Positions 16,623 through 26,115 of a stretch of DNA of 64,000 bases are shown piece after piece. Origin of the DNA: Miniphocaeibacter sp964345925 (GTDB lineage Bacteria; Bacillota; Clostridia; Tissierellales; Peptoniphilaceae); the NCBI GenBank assembly GCA_964345925.1, contig CAYFSP010000003.1:1-64000 (forward strand), read 5' to 3'. Each line of letters opens with the position of its first letter. Positions within the stretch are counted from its first letter, which is position 1. Position numbers and translations under genes: made by a program. The notes beneath the pieces are model-generated. The model saw only the letters and a list, made by a program, of their open reading frames with translations, was not told the DNA's origin and made no database searches.

Positions 16623-17540
16623 CTAACCTCTATAGAACATATTTTTCATTTTCAATAATTTTTTATTATCTTCTTTTATAATTTCACCTATACCTATGAA
16701 ATTATCTCTGCAATATACTAATACATTTTCTTCTAATTCAAAATCTATAATTTCAATTCTTACACCATTGATTATTTTTTTAAAATATATACCAGGTATG
16801 ATTATTCTTTTAAAATGGTCTAGTGATTTATCTATAGGTATAATAAAATCATTTATATTATTATCAACAAAATATTGTATTTGGGCTAGTGTAAATGACT
16901 GTTTTATATTAAGACCACCCGATTCCATTCTAATTAAATTGGACATGGTACCAATGAGTCCTGCCTCATTACATAAATCTTTTATAAGAGTTCTTATATA
17001 GGTTCCTTTAGAGCACTCAACTTTAAGAATAATCTTGTTATTAAAATATCTTAAGATTTCCATATCGTATATATTAACAACTCTTTCTTTTCTATTAATG
17101 GTAATTCCCTTACGAGCTAGTTCATATAGTTTCTTTCCATTTACTTTTAAGGCGGAATACATAGGTGGTACTTGTTTTATTTCAGTATTTTTATATTTAT
17201 TAACAATATTTGAAAATATACTATAATCAAATTTACAATTATCCATATTGATAATATTGCCCCAAATATCCTCTGTATCCGTTTGGATTCCAAATGTTAT
17301 TTCAGCAAAATAAGTTTTTTTATGGTCCATTAAATATGAACTTATTTTAGTTCCTTTATTAATACATACGGGAAGTACGCCTGTTGCATTTGGGTCAAGG
17401 GTTCCAGCATGACCTATTTTCTTGTTTTTCAAGATTTTTCTAAGAATTGCAACTACATCATGAGAAGTATAATTAGCTTCTTTAAAGATGTTTATTACAC
17501 CATCTGTACTATTCCCATTGAATACTTTTAAATCTTTCAA
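16623..17540 (-). CDS. truB: tRNA pseudouridine(55) synthase
   Basis: Forms pseudouridine 55 in the T-loop of tRNAs. 305 residues with the catalytic aspartate in GHAGTLDPNATGVLP near residue 48, the TuaA-type core YSALKVNGKKLYELARKG, and KGTYIRTLIKDL. The best start is a TTG at 17540 preceded by AAAGGAT; it overlaps the end of nrnA by 32 bases. The N-terminus is about ten residues longer than usual, so a later start cannot be excluded. Confidence 0.93.
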   Translation of the reverse strand: MKDLKVFNGNSTDGVINIFKEANYTSHDVVAILRKILKNKKIGHAGTLDPNATGVLPVCINKGTKISSYLMDHKKTYFAEITFGIQTDTEDIWGNIINMDNCKFDYSIFSNIVNKYKNTEIKQVPPMYSALKVNGKKLYELARKGITINRKERVVNIYDMEILRYFNNKIILKVECSKGTYIRTLIKDLCNEAGLIGTMSNLIRMESGGLNIKQSFTLAQIQYFVDNNINDFIIPIDKSLDHFKRIIIPGIYFKKIINGVRIEIIDFELEENVLVYCRDNFIGIGEIIKEDNKKLLKMKNMFYRG

Positions 17541-18474
17541 TAATAATATCCTTTACTCTACTTAAATTACCTTCTATAACACAACCGGAAGCAAATTTAT
17601 GACCTCCTCCATTAAAAGTGGAGGCTATTTCGTTTACATCGACATAATTTTTACTGCGAAAGCTTACTTTAAATACATTTTCATCTTTTTCCTTGATCAT
17701 ACATGATACTTCAACATCTTCAGCATCTCTATAATAATTTATAACATTTTCCACATCGGATATCTCTAAATTCCTATTTTCTAGGAACTCATTTGTTACA
17801 TATGTTACAACAAGGGAGTTTTTATAATAGAATTCAGCATTATTATTGATTTCATTGATAGCTTTTAATGCAGCTAATTTATCCGATTGAAATAATTTTT
17901 TCATCAAATAATCTTTATCTGCACCTAATTTAATTAAATTTGAAGCTGTTTTAAATGTATTGTAATCTGCGCGCTCATATAGGAATCTACCTGTATCCGT
18001 TAAAATACCTAGTAGAAGCGGTGTTGCAATATCCCTTGATATAATATTTTTAGAATCATAATTTAAAATATTGGATATTATTTCACAAGTAGATGAAATA
18101 TTGGAATCTACAATATTGATAGTTCCATAATTCTCATCGCTTAAATGGTGATCTATCTTTATAACTTCTTTTGAGTTATTAAAGATATAACCAATATCTC
18201 CTAATCTCTTTTTATCTCCACAATCTACTGATATTAATACATCAACATCTAATTTATTGTTATTTGTAAAAGGTATGCCCTCAGTTATGAATTTTAATCT
18301 ACTTGGAATACTATCTAATTCTATAGGATAGACTAATTTATTTAAACTTTTCAAATAATTGTATAACGCTATAATAGATCCCAGGTTATCACCATCTGGA
18401 CTTAAATGTGAAACAATAGCAAAGGAATTATATTTTGCTATTGTTTCAAAAAAATTAATATAAATATCCCTCAT
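17509..18474 (-). CDS. nrnA: Oligoribonuclease/pAp phosphatase NrnA (DHH-DHHA1)
   Basis: DHH phosphoesterase of 321 residues that degrades very short RNAs and pAp in bacteria without Orn. The DHH domain shows SHLSPDGDNLGS near residue 25, VDCGD near 84 and KIDHHLSD near 106. The DHHA1 substrate domain has FNGGGHKFASGC near 295. The ATG at 18474 is 7 bases after AGGA and just past the rbfA stop; a longer frame to 18501 would run inside rbfA. Its position between rbfA and truB is typical of Firmicutes. Confidence 0.93.
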   Translation of the reverse strand: MRDIYINFFETIAKYNSFAIVSHLSPDGDNLGSIIALYNYLKSLNKLVYPIELDSIPSRLKFITEGIPFTNNNKLDVDVLISVDCGDKKRLGDIGYIFNNSKEVIKIDHHLSDENYGTINIVDSNISSTCEIISNILNYDSKNIISRDIATPLLLGILTDTGRFLYERADYNTFKTASNLIKLGADKDYLMKKLFQSDKLAALKAINEINNNAEFYYKNSLVVTYVTNEFLENRNLEISDVENVINYYRDAEDVEVSCMIKEKDENVFKVSFRSKNYVDVNEIASTFNGGGHKFASGCVIEGNLSRVKDIIIERFKSIQWE

Positions 18475-18475
18475 A

Positions 18476-18832
18476 TTATTTTCCTGACTTTTTAAGTTCA
18501 TTTAATATATTTTCAATATGCATACCACGTTCTGTAGATTCATCAATTTTAAATATTAATTCAGGAGTATGTCTTAATTTAACTTGCTTAGAAATTTCTC
18601 TTTTCAAATATCCCTTCGCATTTTCAAATCCTTTAATCGTGTCTGCCTTTTTTGAATTATCGCCTACAACACCTATATATACCGTTGCAAAGCTTAAGTC
18701 GTTAGTAACACGAACATCTGTAATACTTGTGTAAACAGGGTCTAAATGTGGGTCTTTTAATCCATTATACAATGCGTTGGATATGACCTTGTTAATTTCT
18801 GAAGCAATTCTACTAATTCTTTTTGGATTCAT
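18476..18832 (-). CDS. rbfA: 30S ribosome-binding factor A
   Basis: Late maturation factor for the small ribosomal subunit, a single KH-like domain. 118 residues, with RISRIASEINKVISNAL at the start and the conserved VTNDLSFATVYIGV and LRHTPELIFKIDESTERG segments. It follows infB by 8 bases and precedes nrnA, the usual order. Confidence 0.95.
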   Translation of the reverse strand: MNPKRISRIASEINKVISNALYNGLKDPHLDPVYTSITDVRVTNDLSFATVYIGVVGDNSKKADTIKGFENAKGYLKREISKQVKLRHTPELIFKIDESTERGMHIENILNELKKSGK

Positions 18833-18840
18833 AAAATCAC

Positions 18841-21251
18841 CTACTGTTTAATTTCCTTCATAATATATGCTTCTAATATATCGCTCTCTTTAATGTCATT
18901 ATAGTTTTCAAGCCCAATACCGCCTTCATAACCAGTAGCTAATTCTTTAACATCATCTTTAAATCTTCTTAAAGAAGCTATATCTCCTTCATGAATAACA
19001 ATATCATTTCTTATTAGTCTAATAGAAGCATTTCTTGTAACTTTTCCATTGGTTATATATACACCTGCAACTGCTCCTATATTTGGAACTTTAAACACTG
19101 CTCTAACCTCTGCTCTACCTATTACCTCTTCTACAAATTTCGGATCAAGCATTCCCTTTATAGCATTTTTAATATCTTCTATTGCATCATATATAACTCT
19201 ATATGTTCTAATGTCAACATTTTCATAATTGGCTAAATCTATGGCACTTTGAGAAGGTCTAACGTTAAATCCAATAATTACTGCGTTTGACGCTGTTGCT
19301 AAGTTTACATCAGAATCTGTAATTCCTCCAACTGCACCATGAATTATATTTACTTTTACCTCTTCGTTACTTAATTTTTCAAATGATTGTTGAACAGCAT
19401 CAATAGTACCTCTTACATCCGTTTTAACAATTATATTTAAATCTTTTACTGTACCATCAGAAATTTGATTAAATAGATCATCTAATTTTATATTACCAGA
19501 TGATTTTACCATATCTGCTTTAATTAGATTTTTCGCTTTATCTGCATAGGAACGAGCTGTTTTTTCATCTTCAACTGCGTAGATGAAGTCTCCTGCTTCA
19601 GGAACATTTGATAAGCCCAGTATTAAAACAGGAATAGATGGACCAGCTTTTTTTATACTTTTGCCCTTATCATCAAACATAGCACGAACTCTACCACTGG
19701 ATACTCCAGAAACAATAATATCTCCTGCTCTTAATGTACCTTTTTGAACTAGGACAGTAGCAGTTGGACCTCTGCCTTTATCAAGTTGCGCTTCAATAAC
19801 GGTTCCTATAGCATTTCTATTAGGGTTTGCCTTTAACTCTTCCATTTCAGAAACAGTTACAATCATCTCTAAGAGATCATCAATACCTTCACCTGTTCTA
19901 GCTGAAACAGGTAGGCAAATTGCGTCTCCACCCCAATCATCAGGCATAAGTCCATTATCTGCCAATTCCTGTTTAATCCTATCAACGTTGGCTTCTTCTT
20001 TGTCCATTTTATTAATAGCAACAATTATTGGAACATCTGCAGCTTTAGCATGGTTGATTGCTTCTATAGTTTGAGGCATAACACCATCATCTGCTGCAAC
20101 GACTAAAATTGCAAGATCTGTTACCTGTGCACCTCTAGATCTCATGGCTGTAAAGGCTTCATGACCGGGAGTATCCAAGAACACAACTTTATTATCATTA
20201 ACTCTAACTGTATAAGCACCAATATGTTGTGTTATTCCTCCAGCTTCACCTTTTGTTACATGAGCTTTTCTAATCCTATCTAGTAGAGATGTTTTACCAT
20301 GGTCAACATGACCCATTACTGTAACTACAGGTGGCCTAGGTTTTAAATCCTCTTCTTTGTCTTCAAAATCTATATCTTCAAAGATTTCTTCTTCTGTTAT
20401 TTCTTCTTCTTCTTTTAATACAATTTCTTTATCGAATTCTAGTCCTAATATTTCAGCATTTTCAAAATTCAACTCCTGATTTTGAGAAGCCATAATACCC
20501 ATTTGTATTAATTTAGTTATAACTTGATTTACAGATACATCAATAGCTTCTGCAAAATCTTTAACGATAATTGTTTCTGGTATTTCAATAGCACCTGACT
20601 CTGTTATATTAACAACACTTGGTTCTTCAGAAACCTTCTTTTTAGATTTATGTTTATTTTTATACTTAGGTGTTGATTTTTGTAAATTTTTAAAGTGATT
20701 TTCATTTATTTTTTTATTTTTATCTTTATTTTTATTTTTGATATTTTTATTCTTGTTGTCTTTTAAAGTTTTTNNNNNNNNNNNNNNNNNNNNNNNNNNN
20801 NNNNNNNNNNNNNNNNNNNNNNNNNNNNNNNNNNNNNNNNNNNNNNNNNNNNNNNNNNNNNNNNNNNNNNNNNTTTATCTTTATTTTTATTTTTGATATT
20901 TTTATTCTTGTTGTCTTTTAAAGTTTTTTTGTTATCTTGTTTATTTTTACTGCTTTCTATATTTTTCCCATCCTTTTGAGTATTGGAATTTTGTTTTTTA
21001 GATATATTATTACCCTTTTTACTATCGTTCTTTTTACTCATATTAGTATTTGTTATATTTTTATTATTATCATCATTTTTATTATCTTTTTTATCTTTTG
21101 AAAATATATCATAAATTTTTTTAGCTTCTTTATCGTTAATTGAAGACATATGACTTTTAACTTCAATATCCAGTTTCTTCAATTCAGCAATAATTTCCTT
21201 TGCAGGAACATTTATCTTTTTAGCAATTTCATAAATTCTAATTTTTTCCAT
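18841..21251 (-). CDS. infB: Translation initiation factor IF-2 (contains an assembly gap)
   Basis: GTPase that brings initiator tRNA to the ribosome. The N-terminus (21251 downward, MEKIRIYEIAKKINVPAKE) is the IF2 N1 domain. A Lys/Asn-rich linker follows, then the IF2N domain (IPETIIVKDFAEAIDVSVNQVI, about 20600-20500), the G domain with GHVDHGKTS, NKMD and domains II-IV to the stop at 18841. One hundred Ns at 20774-20873 interrupt the linker. They are flanked by identical 55-bp copies (20719-20773, 20874-20928) in the same coding frame. Removing the Ns and one copy (155 bases) leaves 2256 bases, an exact 751-codon frame plus stop, so the gene is almost certainly intact and the gap is a failed contig overlap. 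Confidence 0.95.
20719..20928. other. Assembly gap (100 N) between two identical 55-bp flanks
   Basis: Ns occupy 20774-20873. The bases 20719-20773 are repeated exactly at 20874-20928, the pattern left when two contigs ending in the same sequence are joined by a default-size gap. The repeated text is Lys/Asn codons in the infB linker. A true tandem repeat of this unit is the alternative. Confidence 0.9.
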
Positions 21252-21270
21252 ATTAGCACTCCTCTCGCGG

Positions 21271-21540
21271 CTACTTTGATCTCATTACATAATCTGCAAT
21301 CTCCTTATATATTTCTTCGTTTATCTCTGCATTTAAAGCATGTACCAATTTTTTGTTTTTTTCAGCTAATTTTAAACAATCTATATTATTGCATAAATAA
21401 GCTCCCCTACCATTTTTCTTACCAGTAGGATCAACTAAAATTCCTTCTTCCTTATTGTTTACAATCCTAAGTAGATCTTTTTTAGGTTTGTTTTCATTAC
21501 ATGCAACACATTTACGCATAGGGATTTTTTTAATCTTCAT
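21271..21540 (-). CDS. rnpM: YlxR-family protein, RNase P modulator RnpM
   Basis: Small RNA-binding protein of 89 residues with the family start PMRKCVACNENKPKKDLLRIV and GKKNGRGAYLC. YlxR/RnpM in Bacillus binds and modulates RNase P. It sits in its standard place between nusA (overlap 11 bases) and infB. The ribosomal protein L7Ae-like gene that often follows is absent. Confidence 0.93.
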   Translation of the reverse strand: MKIKKIPMRKCVACNENKPKKDLLRIVNNKEEGILVDPTGKKNGRGAYLCNNIDCLKLAEKNKKLVHALNAEINEEIYKEIADYVMRSK

Positions 21541-22654
21541 CTAAATCATCACCTAATAACTCATTAATATATTCTTCTTCTTCAGGAAACTCTGGAAGTA
21601 TGCTCTTATCCTTAATACCTTCAAAGTATTGTTCGTTTCCTTTAATATCTATTTTCCAGTTTGTAAGTTTAGCTGCCAATCTGGCATTTTGACCTTCCTT
21701 ACCTATAGCTAAGGATAATTGATTGTTTTCTACAATTATTCTTGCGATTTTTTCTTTTTCGTTAACAAATACCTTTATAACTTCTGCAGGGCTTAGGCTA
21801 TTAGCAAGGAATACTTTTATATCCTTATCCCAAACTATTATATCCAATTTTTCGCCATATAATTCATCTACAATAGCTTTGACCCTAGTTCCCTTAAATC
21901 CAACACATGCTCCAACTGGATCAATATTTTCATCCCTTGTAAATACGGCTAATTTTGTTCGAGAACCTGCTTCTCTGGATATTGAAAATATTTCAACAAT
22001 TCCATCATTTATTTCAGGTATTTCCAGTTCTAGCAACCTTCTTACAAGACCAGTATCCGTTCTAGAAAGTATTACTTGAGCACCCTTGGTTGTGTTTTTT
22101 ACTTCTTTAATAAAGAATTTATATCTTTCGTTAATTCTGTATTGTTCACTTGGTATTTGTTCATTTGGTGGAACTATTCCTTCTACTTTACCTAAATCCA
22201 CATAAAGTGTTTCATGATCAATTCTTTGAACGATACCAGTTACAATTTCCTTTTCTCTATTTATAAATTCATTGTATACAATTTCTCTTTCAGCATCCTT
22301 TATTTTTTGTATTACAATATTTCTAGCTGTTTGAGCTGCTATTCTACCAAAATTTTTAGGAGTAACCTCAACAGTAATTTCATCGTCAAGACTTAACGTG
22401 CTATTAATTGCATGAGCTTCTTCTAAAGAAATTTCTGTGATCTTATTACTTACATTTTCTACTACTTTTTTTATGGAGTAAATCTTAGTATCTCCATTTT
22501 CCCTATTAACACTAACTGTTACATTAGCATTATCATCAAAGTTTTTTTCGTAACTTTTGATTAAAGCTTTTTCCAATGCATCTATAATAATATCGCTTGA
22601 AATTCCTTTAGTTCTTTCAATCTCATTAAGTGCATTAACAAATTCTTGATTCAT
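21530..22654 (-). CDS. nusA: Transcription termination/antitermination protein NusA
   Basis: RNA polymerase-binding elongation factor. 374 residues: N-terminal polymerase-binding domain (about 1-130), S1 domain (about 132-200, GIVQRIDHETLYVDLGKVEG), then two KH domains with DPVGACVGFKGTRVKAI and AIGKEGQNARLAAKLTNWKIDIKG. It lacks the extra C-terminal acidic repeats of proteobacterial NusA, as expected in Firmicutes. It follows rimP by 12 bases. Confidence 0.97.
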   Translation of the reverse strand: MNQEFVNALNEIERTKGISSDIIIDALEKALIKSYEKNFDDNANVTVSVNRENGDTKIYSIKKVVENVSNKITEISLEEAHAINSTLSLDDEITVEVTPKNFGRIAAQTARNIVIQKIKDAEREIVYNEFINREKEIVTGIVQRIDHETLYVDLGKVEGIVPPNEQIPSEQYRINERYKFFIKEVKNTTKGAQVILSRTDTGLVRRLLELEIPEINDGIVEIFSISREAGSRTKLAVFTRDENIDPVGACVGFKGTRVKAIVDELYGEKLDIIVWDKDIKVFLANSLSPAEVIKVFVNEKEKIARIIVENNQLSLAIGKEGQNARLAAKLTNWKIDIKGNEQYFEGIKDKSILPEFPEEEEYINELLGDDLDED

Positions 22655-22666
22655 TTATACCACCTG

Positions 22667-23128
22667 CTAAAATATTGATAATCTTATAGTTGCAACTTTT
22701 TTTCTATCAAATTCAACTAAATTATCGTTTAAATTAAGTATTATATTTTTATCATTAAAACCTTCCAATAAACCTACTACTTCTTTTTTTCCATCAATTG
22801 GGCCGTAGAATTTCAAAACTACTTCATTTCCAATATTTTTTTCAAAGTCTCTATCCTTATTAAAAGGTCGATCAATACCTATTGAAGATACTTCTAAATA
22901 ATATTGTTCTTCTATTGGATCAAGTTCATCAAGTTTTTTACTTACTAATTTACTAACTCTTTCACAATCCTCAATGTCAATAAGGTTTTCTACTTTATCT
23001 AAATATAATCTCAATACATTTCCCTTAGGTTCTTTAACATATTCAATATCGTCTAAAAGCAAACCTAAACCTTCAACAATCGGATTAAATTCATTCCAAC
23101 ACAAATTTAATAATTCTTTTTTTTGCAT
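22667..23128 (-). CDS. rimP: Ribosome maturation factor RimP
   Basis: Cytoplasmic factor for 30S subunit assembly. 153 residues with LRLYLDKVENLIDIEDCERVS near residue 40 and the conserved YYLEVSSIGIDRPF segment, followed by an Sm-like C-terminal domain. It is the first gene of the rimP-nusA-rnpM-infB-rbfA unit. A strong promoter (23203-23231) and then a terminator-like hairpin (23154-23173) precede it. Confidence 0.95.
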   Translation of the reverse strand: MQKKELLNLCWNEFNPIVEGLGLLLDDIEYVKEPKGNVLRLYLDKVENLIDIEDCERVSKLVSKKLDELDPIEEQYYLEVSSIGIDRPFNKDRDFEKNIGNEVVLKFYGPIDGKKEVVGLLEGFNDKNIILNLNDNLVEFDRKKVATIRLSIF

Positions 23129-23153
23129 TTTACCTCCATAATTAAATAAATAA

Positions 23154-23173
23154 GAGTGGGAAACTTCCCACTC
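23154..23173 (-). terminator. Terminator/attenuator hairpin upstream of rimP
   Basis: GAGTGGGA and TCCCACTC pair around a 4-nt loop; on the minus strand TTATTTATTTAATTA follows. It ends transcripts of the floA unit, but because the rimP promoter lies upstream of it, it also sits in the rimP leader and may act as an attenuator. Confidence 0.75.
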
Positions 23174-23202
23174 CTAAACATTAATATTATAATTCTTATT
23201 TA

Positions 23203-23231
23203 AGTATAGCATAAAATCCACGTTTTATCAA
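23203..23231 (-). promoter_or_regulatory. Sigma-A promoter of the rimP-nusA-infB operon
   Basis: Minus-strand TTGATA (23231-23226), 17-base spacer, TATACT (23208-23203) with a TGC extended -10 in front of it. Confidence 0.8.
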
Positions 23232-23235
23232 TTTA

Positions 23236-23610
23236 TTAGTATTTTCGATTGAAAATTTCTGACATGACAAAAGCTTTTTTAGGATTTTTTCTAATTTCTT
23301 CACCAATTCCATTTATATATTCTGTCTCTATACGATTATCATCTTCTTTTAAAATAATTTCTCCAAAAGTATTCTGATTTAATTCTAAATCGGTAGTAGA
23401 TTTTACAATTGGATTCTCAATATTTTTATTGGTGTTTTTCTTACTCTTTATATTTTTCTTTTTATAATTATAGTTTTTTTGGTTATTATTTTTTTTGCCA
23501 CTAGTGTTTACAGTTTTAGGACTTGTGGTTTTATTGCTGTTATTGCTTTTCTTATTAGCACTAATTACTGCTGAACCAATAATAATTACTAAAAAAATTA
23601 GTATATCCAT
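23236..23610 (-). CDS. Small membrane-anchored Lys/Asn-rich protein of unknown function
   Basis: A 124-residue protein with one N-terminal membrane helix (about 2-20), a low-complexity Asn/Lys/Ser stretch (about 20-65) and a more conserved-looking C-terminal end (RKNPKKAFVMSEIFNRKY). I know no function for it. It lies 10 bases after floA in the nfeD-floA unit, where Bacillus has the small gene yqfB, so a role at the flotillin-rich membrane is possible but unproven. Confidence 0.8.
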   Translation of the reverse strand: MDILIFLVIIIGSAVISANKKSNNSNKTTSPKTVNTSGKKNNNQKNYNYKKKNIKSKKNTNKNIENPIVKSTTDLELNQNTFGEIILKEDDNRIETEYINGIGEEIRKNPKKAFVMSEIFNRKY

Positions 23611-23619
23611 AAGTAACCT

Positions 23620-24621
23620 CTACTTATTAATGTCGTTTTGTTCATTACTCTCTTTTCCAGTTCCGGAAATTGATGATCTCATATCTGTGTCAGCATTTAT
23701 ATTTTTCATTTTATAATAATCCATAACTCCTAGATTACCGTTTTCTAAAGCTGTAGATATAGCTATAGGTACTCTTGATTCAGATTCGACTACTTTAGCA
23801 CGCATTTTTCTGATTTCTGCAAGCATTTCTTGTTCCAAAGCAACTGCCATTGCACGTCTTTCCTCTGCTTTAGCCTGGGCAATCCTCTTATCAGCCTCAG
23901 CTTGATCTGTTTGTAGTTTTGCACCGATATTTCTTCCAACATCCACATCTGCAATATCGATAGATAGTATTTCAAAAGCTGTACCAGAGTCTAAACCCTT
24001 AGATAATACAGTTTGAGAAATAGAATCTGGGTTTTCCAATACTTCACTATGGTTTTTAGCAGAACCAACAGTTGTTACAATTCCCTCTCCAACTCTTGCA
24101 ATTATAGTTTCTTCACCTGCACCACCGACTAATCTATCAATATTAGCTCTAACGGTAACTTTAGCTTTTGCAATAACCTCAATACCATTCATAGCCACTG
24201 CGGATATTTGAGGTGTTTCTATTACCTTTGGATTTACAGAAACTTGTACTGCCTCTAAAACATTTCTACCAGCTAGATCAATAGCTGCTCCTCTATCAAA
24301 ATCTAGAGGAATTTCAGCTCTTTGTGCTGCAATAAGTGCATCAACTAAAGTGTTTACATTTCCACCAGCTAGGTAATGTGCCTCTAATTGGTTTGCATTA
24401 AGACATAAACCTGCTTTTGTAGCCTTAATTAAAGGATTTATAATCCTACTAGGTGCTACCCTTCTCAATCTCATTCCAATTAAAGTAGATATTTTCACTT
24501 TAACTCCTGAGAAAAATGCTGTAATCCATAATCCTACTGGAACAAATGTAAAAAATAGTATTAGAAATATTAATACAACTAATGCAATTATTATTGTTCC
24601 TATTCCTTGAAAACTCATCAT
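23620..24621 (-). CDS. floA: Flotillin-like protein FloA
   Basis: Membrane-microdomain scaffold (YqfA/FloA family). 333 residues: an N-terminal membrane hairpin (about 8-38), then the conserved SPFH-like core with KISTLIGMRLRRV and DFDRGAAIDLAGRNVLEAVQVSVNPKVI, and an Ala/Glu/Arg-rich coiled coil near 225-270 ending in the MDYYKMKNI segment. The first of two adjacent Met codons overlaps the nfeD stop by 4 bases, so the two are translationally coupled. Confidence 0.95.
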   Translation of the reverse strand: MMSFQGIGTIIIALVVLIFLILFFTFVPVGLWITAFFSGVKVKISTLIGMRLRRVAPSRIINPLIKATKAGLCLNANQLEAHYLAGGNVNTLVDALIAAQRAEIPLDFDRGAAIDLAGRNVLEAVQVSVNPKVIETPQISAVAMNGIEVIAKAKVTVRANIDRLVGGAGEETIIARVGEGIVTTVGSAKNHSEVLENPDSISQTVLSKGLDSGTAFEILSIDIADVDVGRNIGAKLQTDQAEADKRIAQAKAEERRAMAVALEQEMLAEIRKMRAKVVESESRVPIAISTALENGNLGVMDYYKMKNINADTDMRSSISGTGKESNEQNDINK

Positions 24622-25409
24622 ACCTTCCTCCTTACAATAATTTTAAAACCTTCAACTTTTATAACTTCAACTCTTGTTCCCTTTTCAATAAATTCACCTT
24701 CTGTAATAGCATCATAATTTTTATCATTAACGGATATGGTACCTGAAGGTCTTAAAGGGGTTTGAGTATAGCCAACTTTATTTAGAATATCTTTCTCATT
24801 AGGATTACTTGAAGAAGATATATCTTCTTTTAAGACTATTTTTTGTAATACTTTACTCTTATACCCTTTTTTGATAATTATTAATAATAAAATTGTTCCG
24901 ATGATTATAGAAATACTCACCGAAATCAGTCCTATGTAAATATCCTCCATGGATAGTGATAAACCAATAAAAGTTAGTATTATTCCTGCAATTCCAGGTA
25001 CACCAAAACCAGGTATAAATACTTCGAAAACTATTAAAACACATCCAGTTAAAAAGAATAGTAAGTCTATTAAACTAACATATCCTAAAGATATATTACC
25101 TACGAAGAATAGAATTAAGGAAATTGCTGATAAAATTCCTGCAATGCCATAAGTGGGTAAAAAAAGCTCAATAACTAAACAGGAAATGGATATAATAAGC
25201 AATATACTACTAACAATTGGATTTGAAATGAATTCATTAAAGTTGAATTCATTAGAAAAATTATTTCCTATTACAATATTACTGAATTCCATATTCTCAG
25301 AATAAATAAATTCATTAGTATTATTGTTTGAAATTTCACTTGCTGTGGAAATATTTACACTCATTAAAATAAATAATATTATTAAGATACTTGTTTTTAT
25401 TTTATTCAT
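24618..25409 (-). CDS. NfeD-family membrane protein
   Basis: Partner of flotillins. 263 residues: an N-terminal signal/anchor segment (about 8-25), then a cluster of four to five membrane helices (about 65-190), and a C-terminal OB-fold domain (about 205-263) with GTISVNDKNYDAITEGEFIEKGTRV. This is the short, protease-less form of NfeD. The OB fold would lie in the cytoplasm. AGGAGGT precedes the ATG. It has no visible promoter and may depend on readthrough from rpsU. Confidence 0.92.
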   Translation of the reverse strand: MNKIKTSILIILFILMSVNISTASEISNNNTNEFIYSENMEFSNIVIGNNFSNEFNFNEFISNPIVSSILLIISISCLVIELFLPTYGIAGILSAISLILFFVGNISLGYVSLIDLLFFLTGCVLIVFEVFIPGFGVPGIAGIILTFIGLSLSMEDIYIGLISVSISIIIGTILLLIIIKKGYKSKVLQKIVLKEDISSSSNPNEKDILNKVGYTQTPLRPSGTISVNDKNYDAITEGEFIEKGTRVEVIKVEGFKIIVRRKV

Positions 25410-25444
25410 AATAACCTCCTAAGGGATTTATATTGAATAAATAA

Positions 25445-25470
25445 AAATGCCCAGTATGAACTGGACATTT
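25445..25470 (-). terminator. Terminator after rpsU
   Basis: Ten-bp stem (25445-25454 with 25461-25470, one G-U) with a 6-nt loop and a TTTATTTATT tail on the minus strand. nfeD starts about 35 bases later, so readthrough is likely. Confidence 0.75.
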
Positions 25471-25483
25471 AAATTTCGATATG

Positions 25484-25666
25484 CTAGCCTCTTTTAGCCT
25501 TTTTACGTCTAGCTGCTTCTGATTTTTTTTTCTTTTTAATACTAGGTTTCTCATAATGTTCTCTTTTTCTATATTCAGATAAAACACCAGATCTAGCACA
25601 TTGTCTTTTAAATCTCTTTAAAGCGCTATCTAATGATTCATTTTCTCCAACTTTGATTTCTGACAT
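25484..25666 (-). CDS. rpsU: 30S ribosomal protein S21
   Basis: Small-subunit protein of 60 residues, very basic at the C-terminus, with the family pattern VGENESLDSALKRFKRQ and REHYEKPS. It has its own promoter and a terminator behind it. In Firmicutes rpsU lies beside yqeY and floA; yqeY is missing here. Confidence 0.96.
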   Translation of the reverse strand: MSEIKVGENESLDSALKRFKRQCARSGVLSEYRKREHYEKPSIKKKKKSEAARRKKAKRG

Positions 25667-25724
25667 GGATTATCCCTCCCCTCTTCTCCTACAAGAGTGC
25701 TCTTAGTGAGCAGAATACATTAAT

Positions 25725-25753
25725 ATTATATCTTATATATATTTTTTTTGCAA
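25725..25753 (-). promoter_or_regulatory. Sigma-A promoter of rpsU
   Basis: Minus-strand TTGCAA (25753-25748), 17-base spacer, TATAAT (25730-25725). The leader holds a small TGCTC/GAGCA hairpin. Confidence 0.75.
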
Positions 25754-25758
25754 GAACT

Positions 25759-26100
25759 TTAACCAGGAGGCCATTGTAATTGTCTACCTGCTAATAAGTG
25801 GAAATGTAAATGGTTTACAGATTGACCTCCATCCTTTCCACAATTATTTATAATCCTATATCCTCTATTATCAAAATTCATCTCTTTAGCTATTTTAGAT
25901 GCTACTTCGTAGATTCTAGATATCACTTTACTATTGCTATTATCAATTTCGTTAGCAGAAGAAATATGTTCCTTTGGTATAATTAATATATGTGTAGGTG
26001 CTTGAGGTTCTAAATCATTAAATGCAATTATCATTTCATCCTCATAAATTATACTAGATTTTATTTCTTTATTTGCAATTTTGCAAAAAATACAATCCAT
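25759..26100 (-). CDS. HIT-family nucleotide hydrolase (HinT-like)
   Basis: Histidine-triad protein of 113 residues with the catalytic motif HLHFHLLAG near residue 97 and the N-terminal zinc-type CIFCKIANKEI. HinT enzymes hydrolyse adenosine 5'-phosphoramidates. It lies 16 bases after mtaB and closes the heat-shock/modification run before rpsU. Confidence 0.93.
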   Translation of the reverse strand: MDCIFCKIANKEIKSSIIYEDEMIIAFNDLEPQAPTHILIIPKEHISSANEIDNSNSKVISRIYEVASKIAKEMNFDNRGYRIINNCGKDGGQSVNHLHFHLLAGRQLQWPPG

Positions 26101-26115
26101 AACTTCACCTCCCTA

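Noticed and set aside
16600..16700. An FMN riboswitch before ribF
   Set aside because: ribF starts one base after truB; there is no leader to hold one.
20719..20928. A real tandem repeat or CRISPR-like repeat pair
   Set aside because: Only two copies, separated by default-length Ns, and the frame closes exactly when one copy and the gap are removed.
25402..25599. A 65-codon minus-strand frame overlapping rpsU
   Set aside because: It is in another frame over rpsU and its terminator, and S21 is unmistakable in the other frame.
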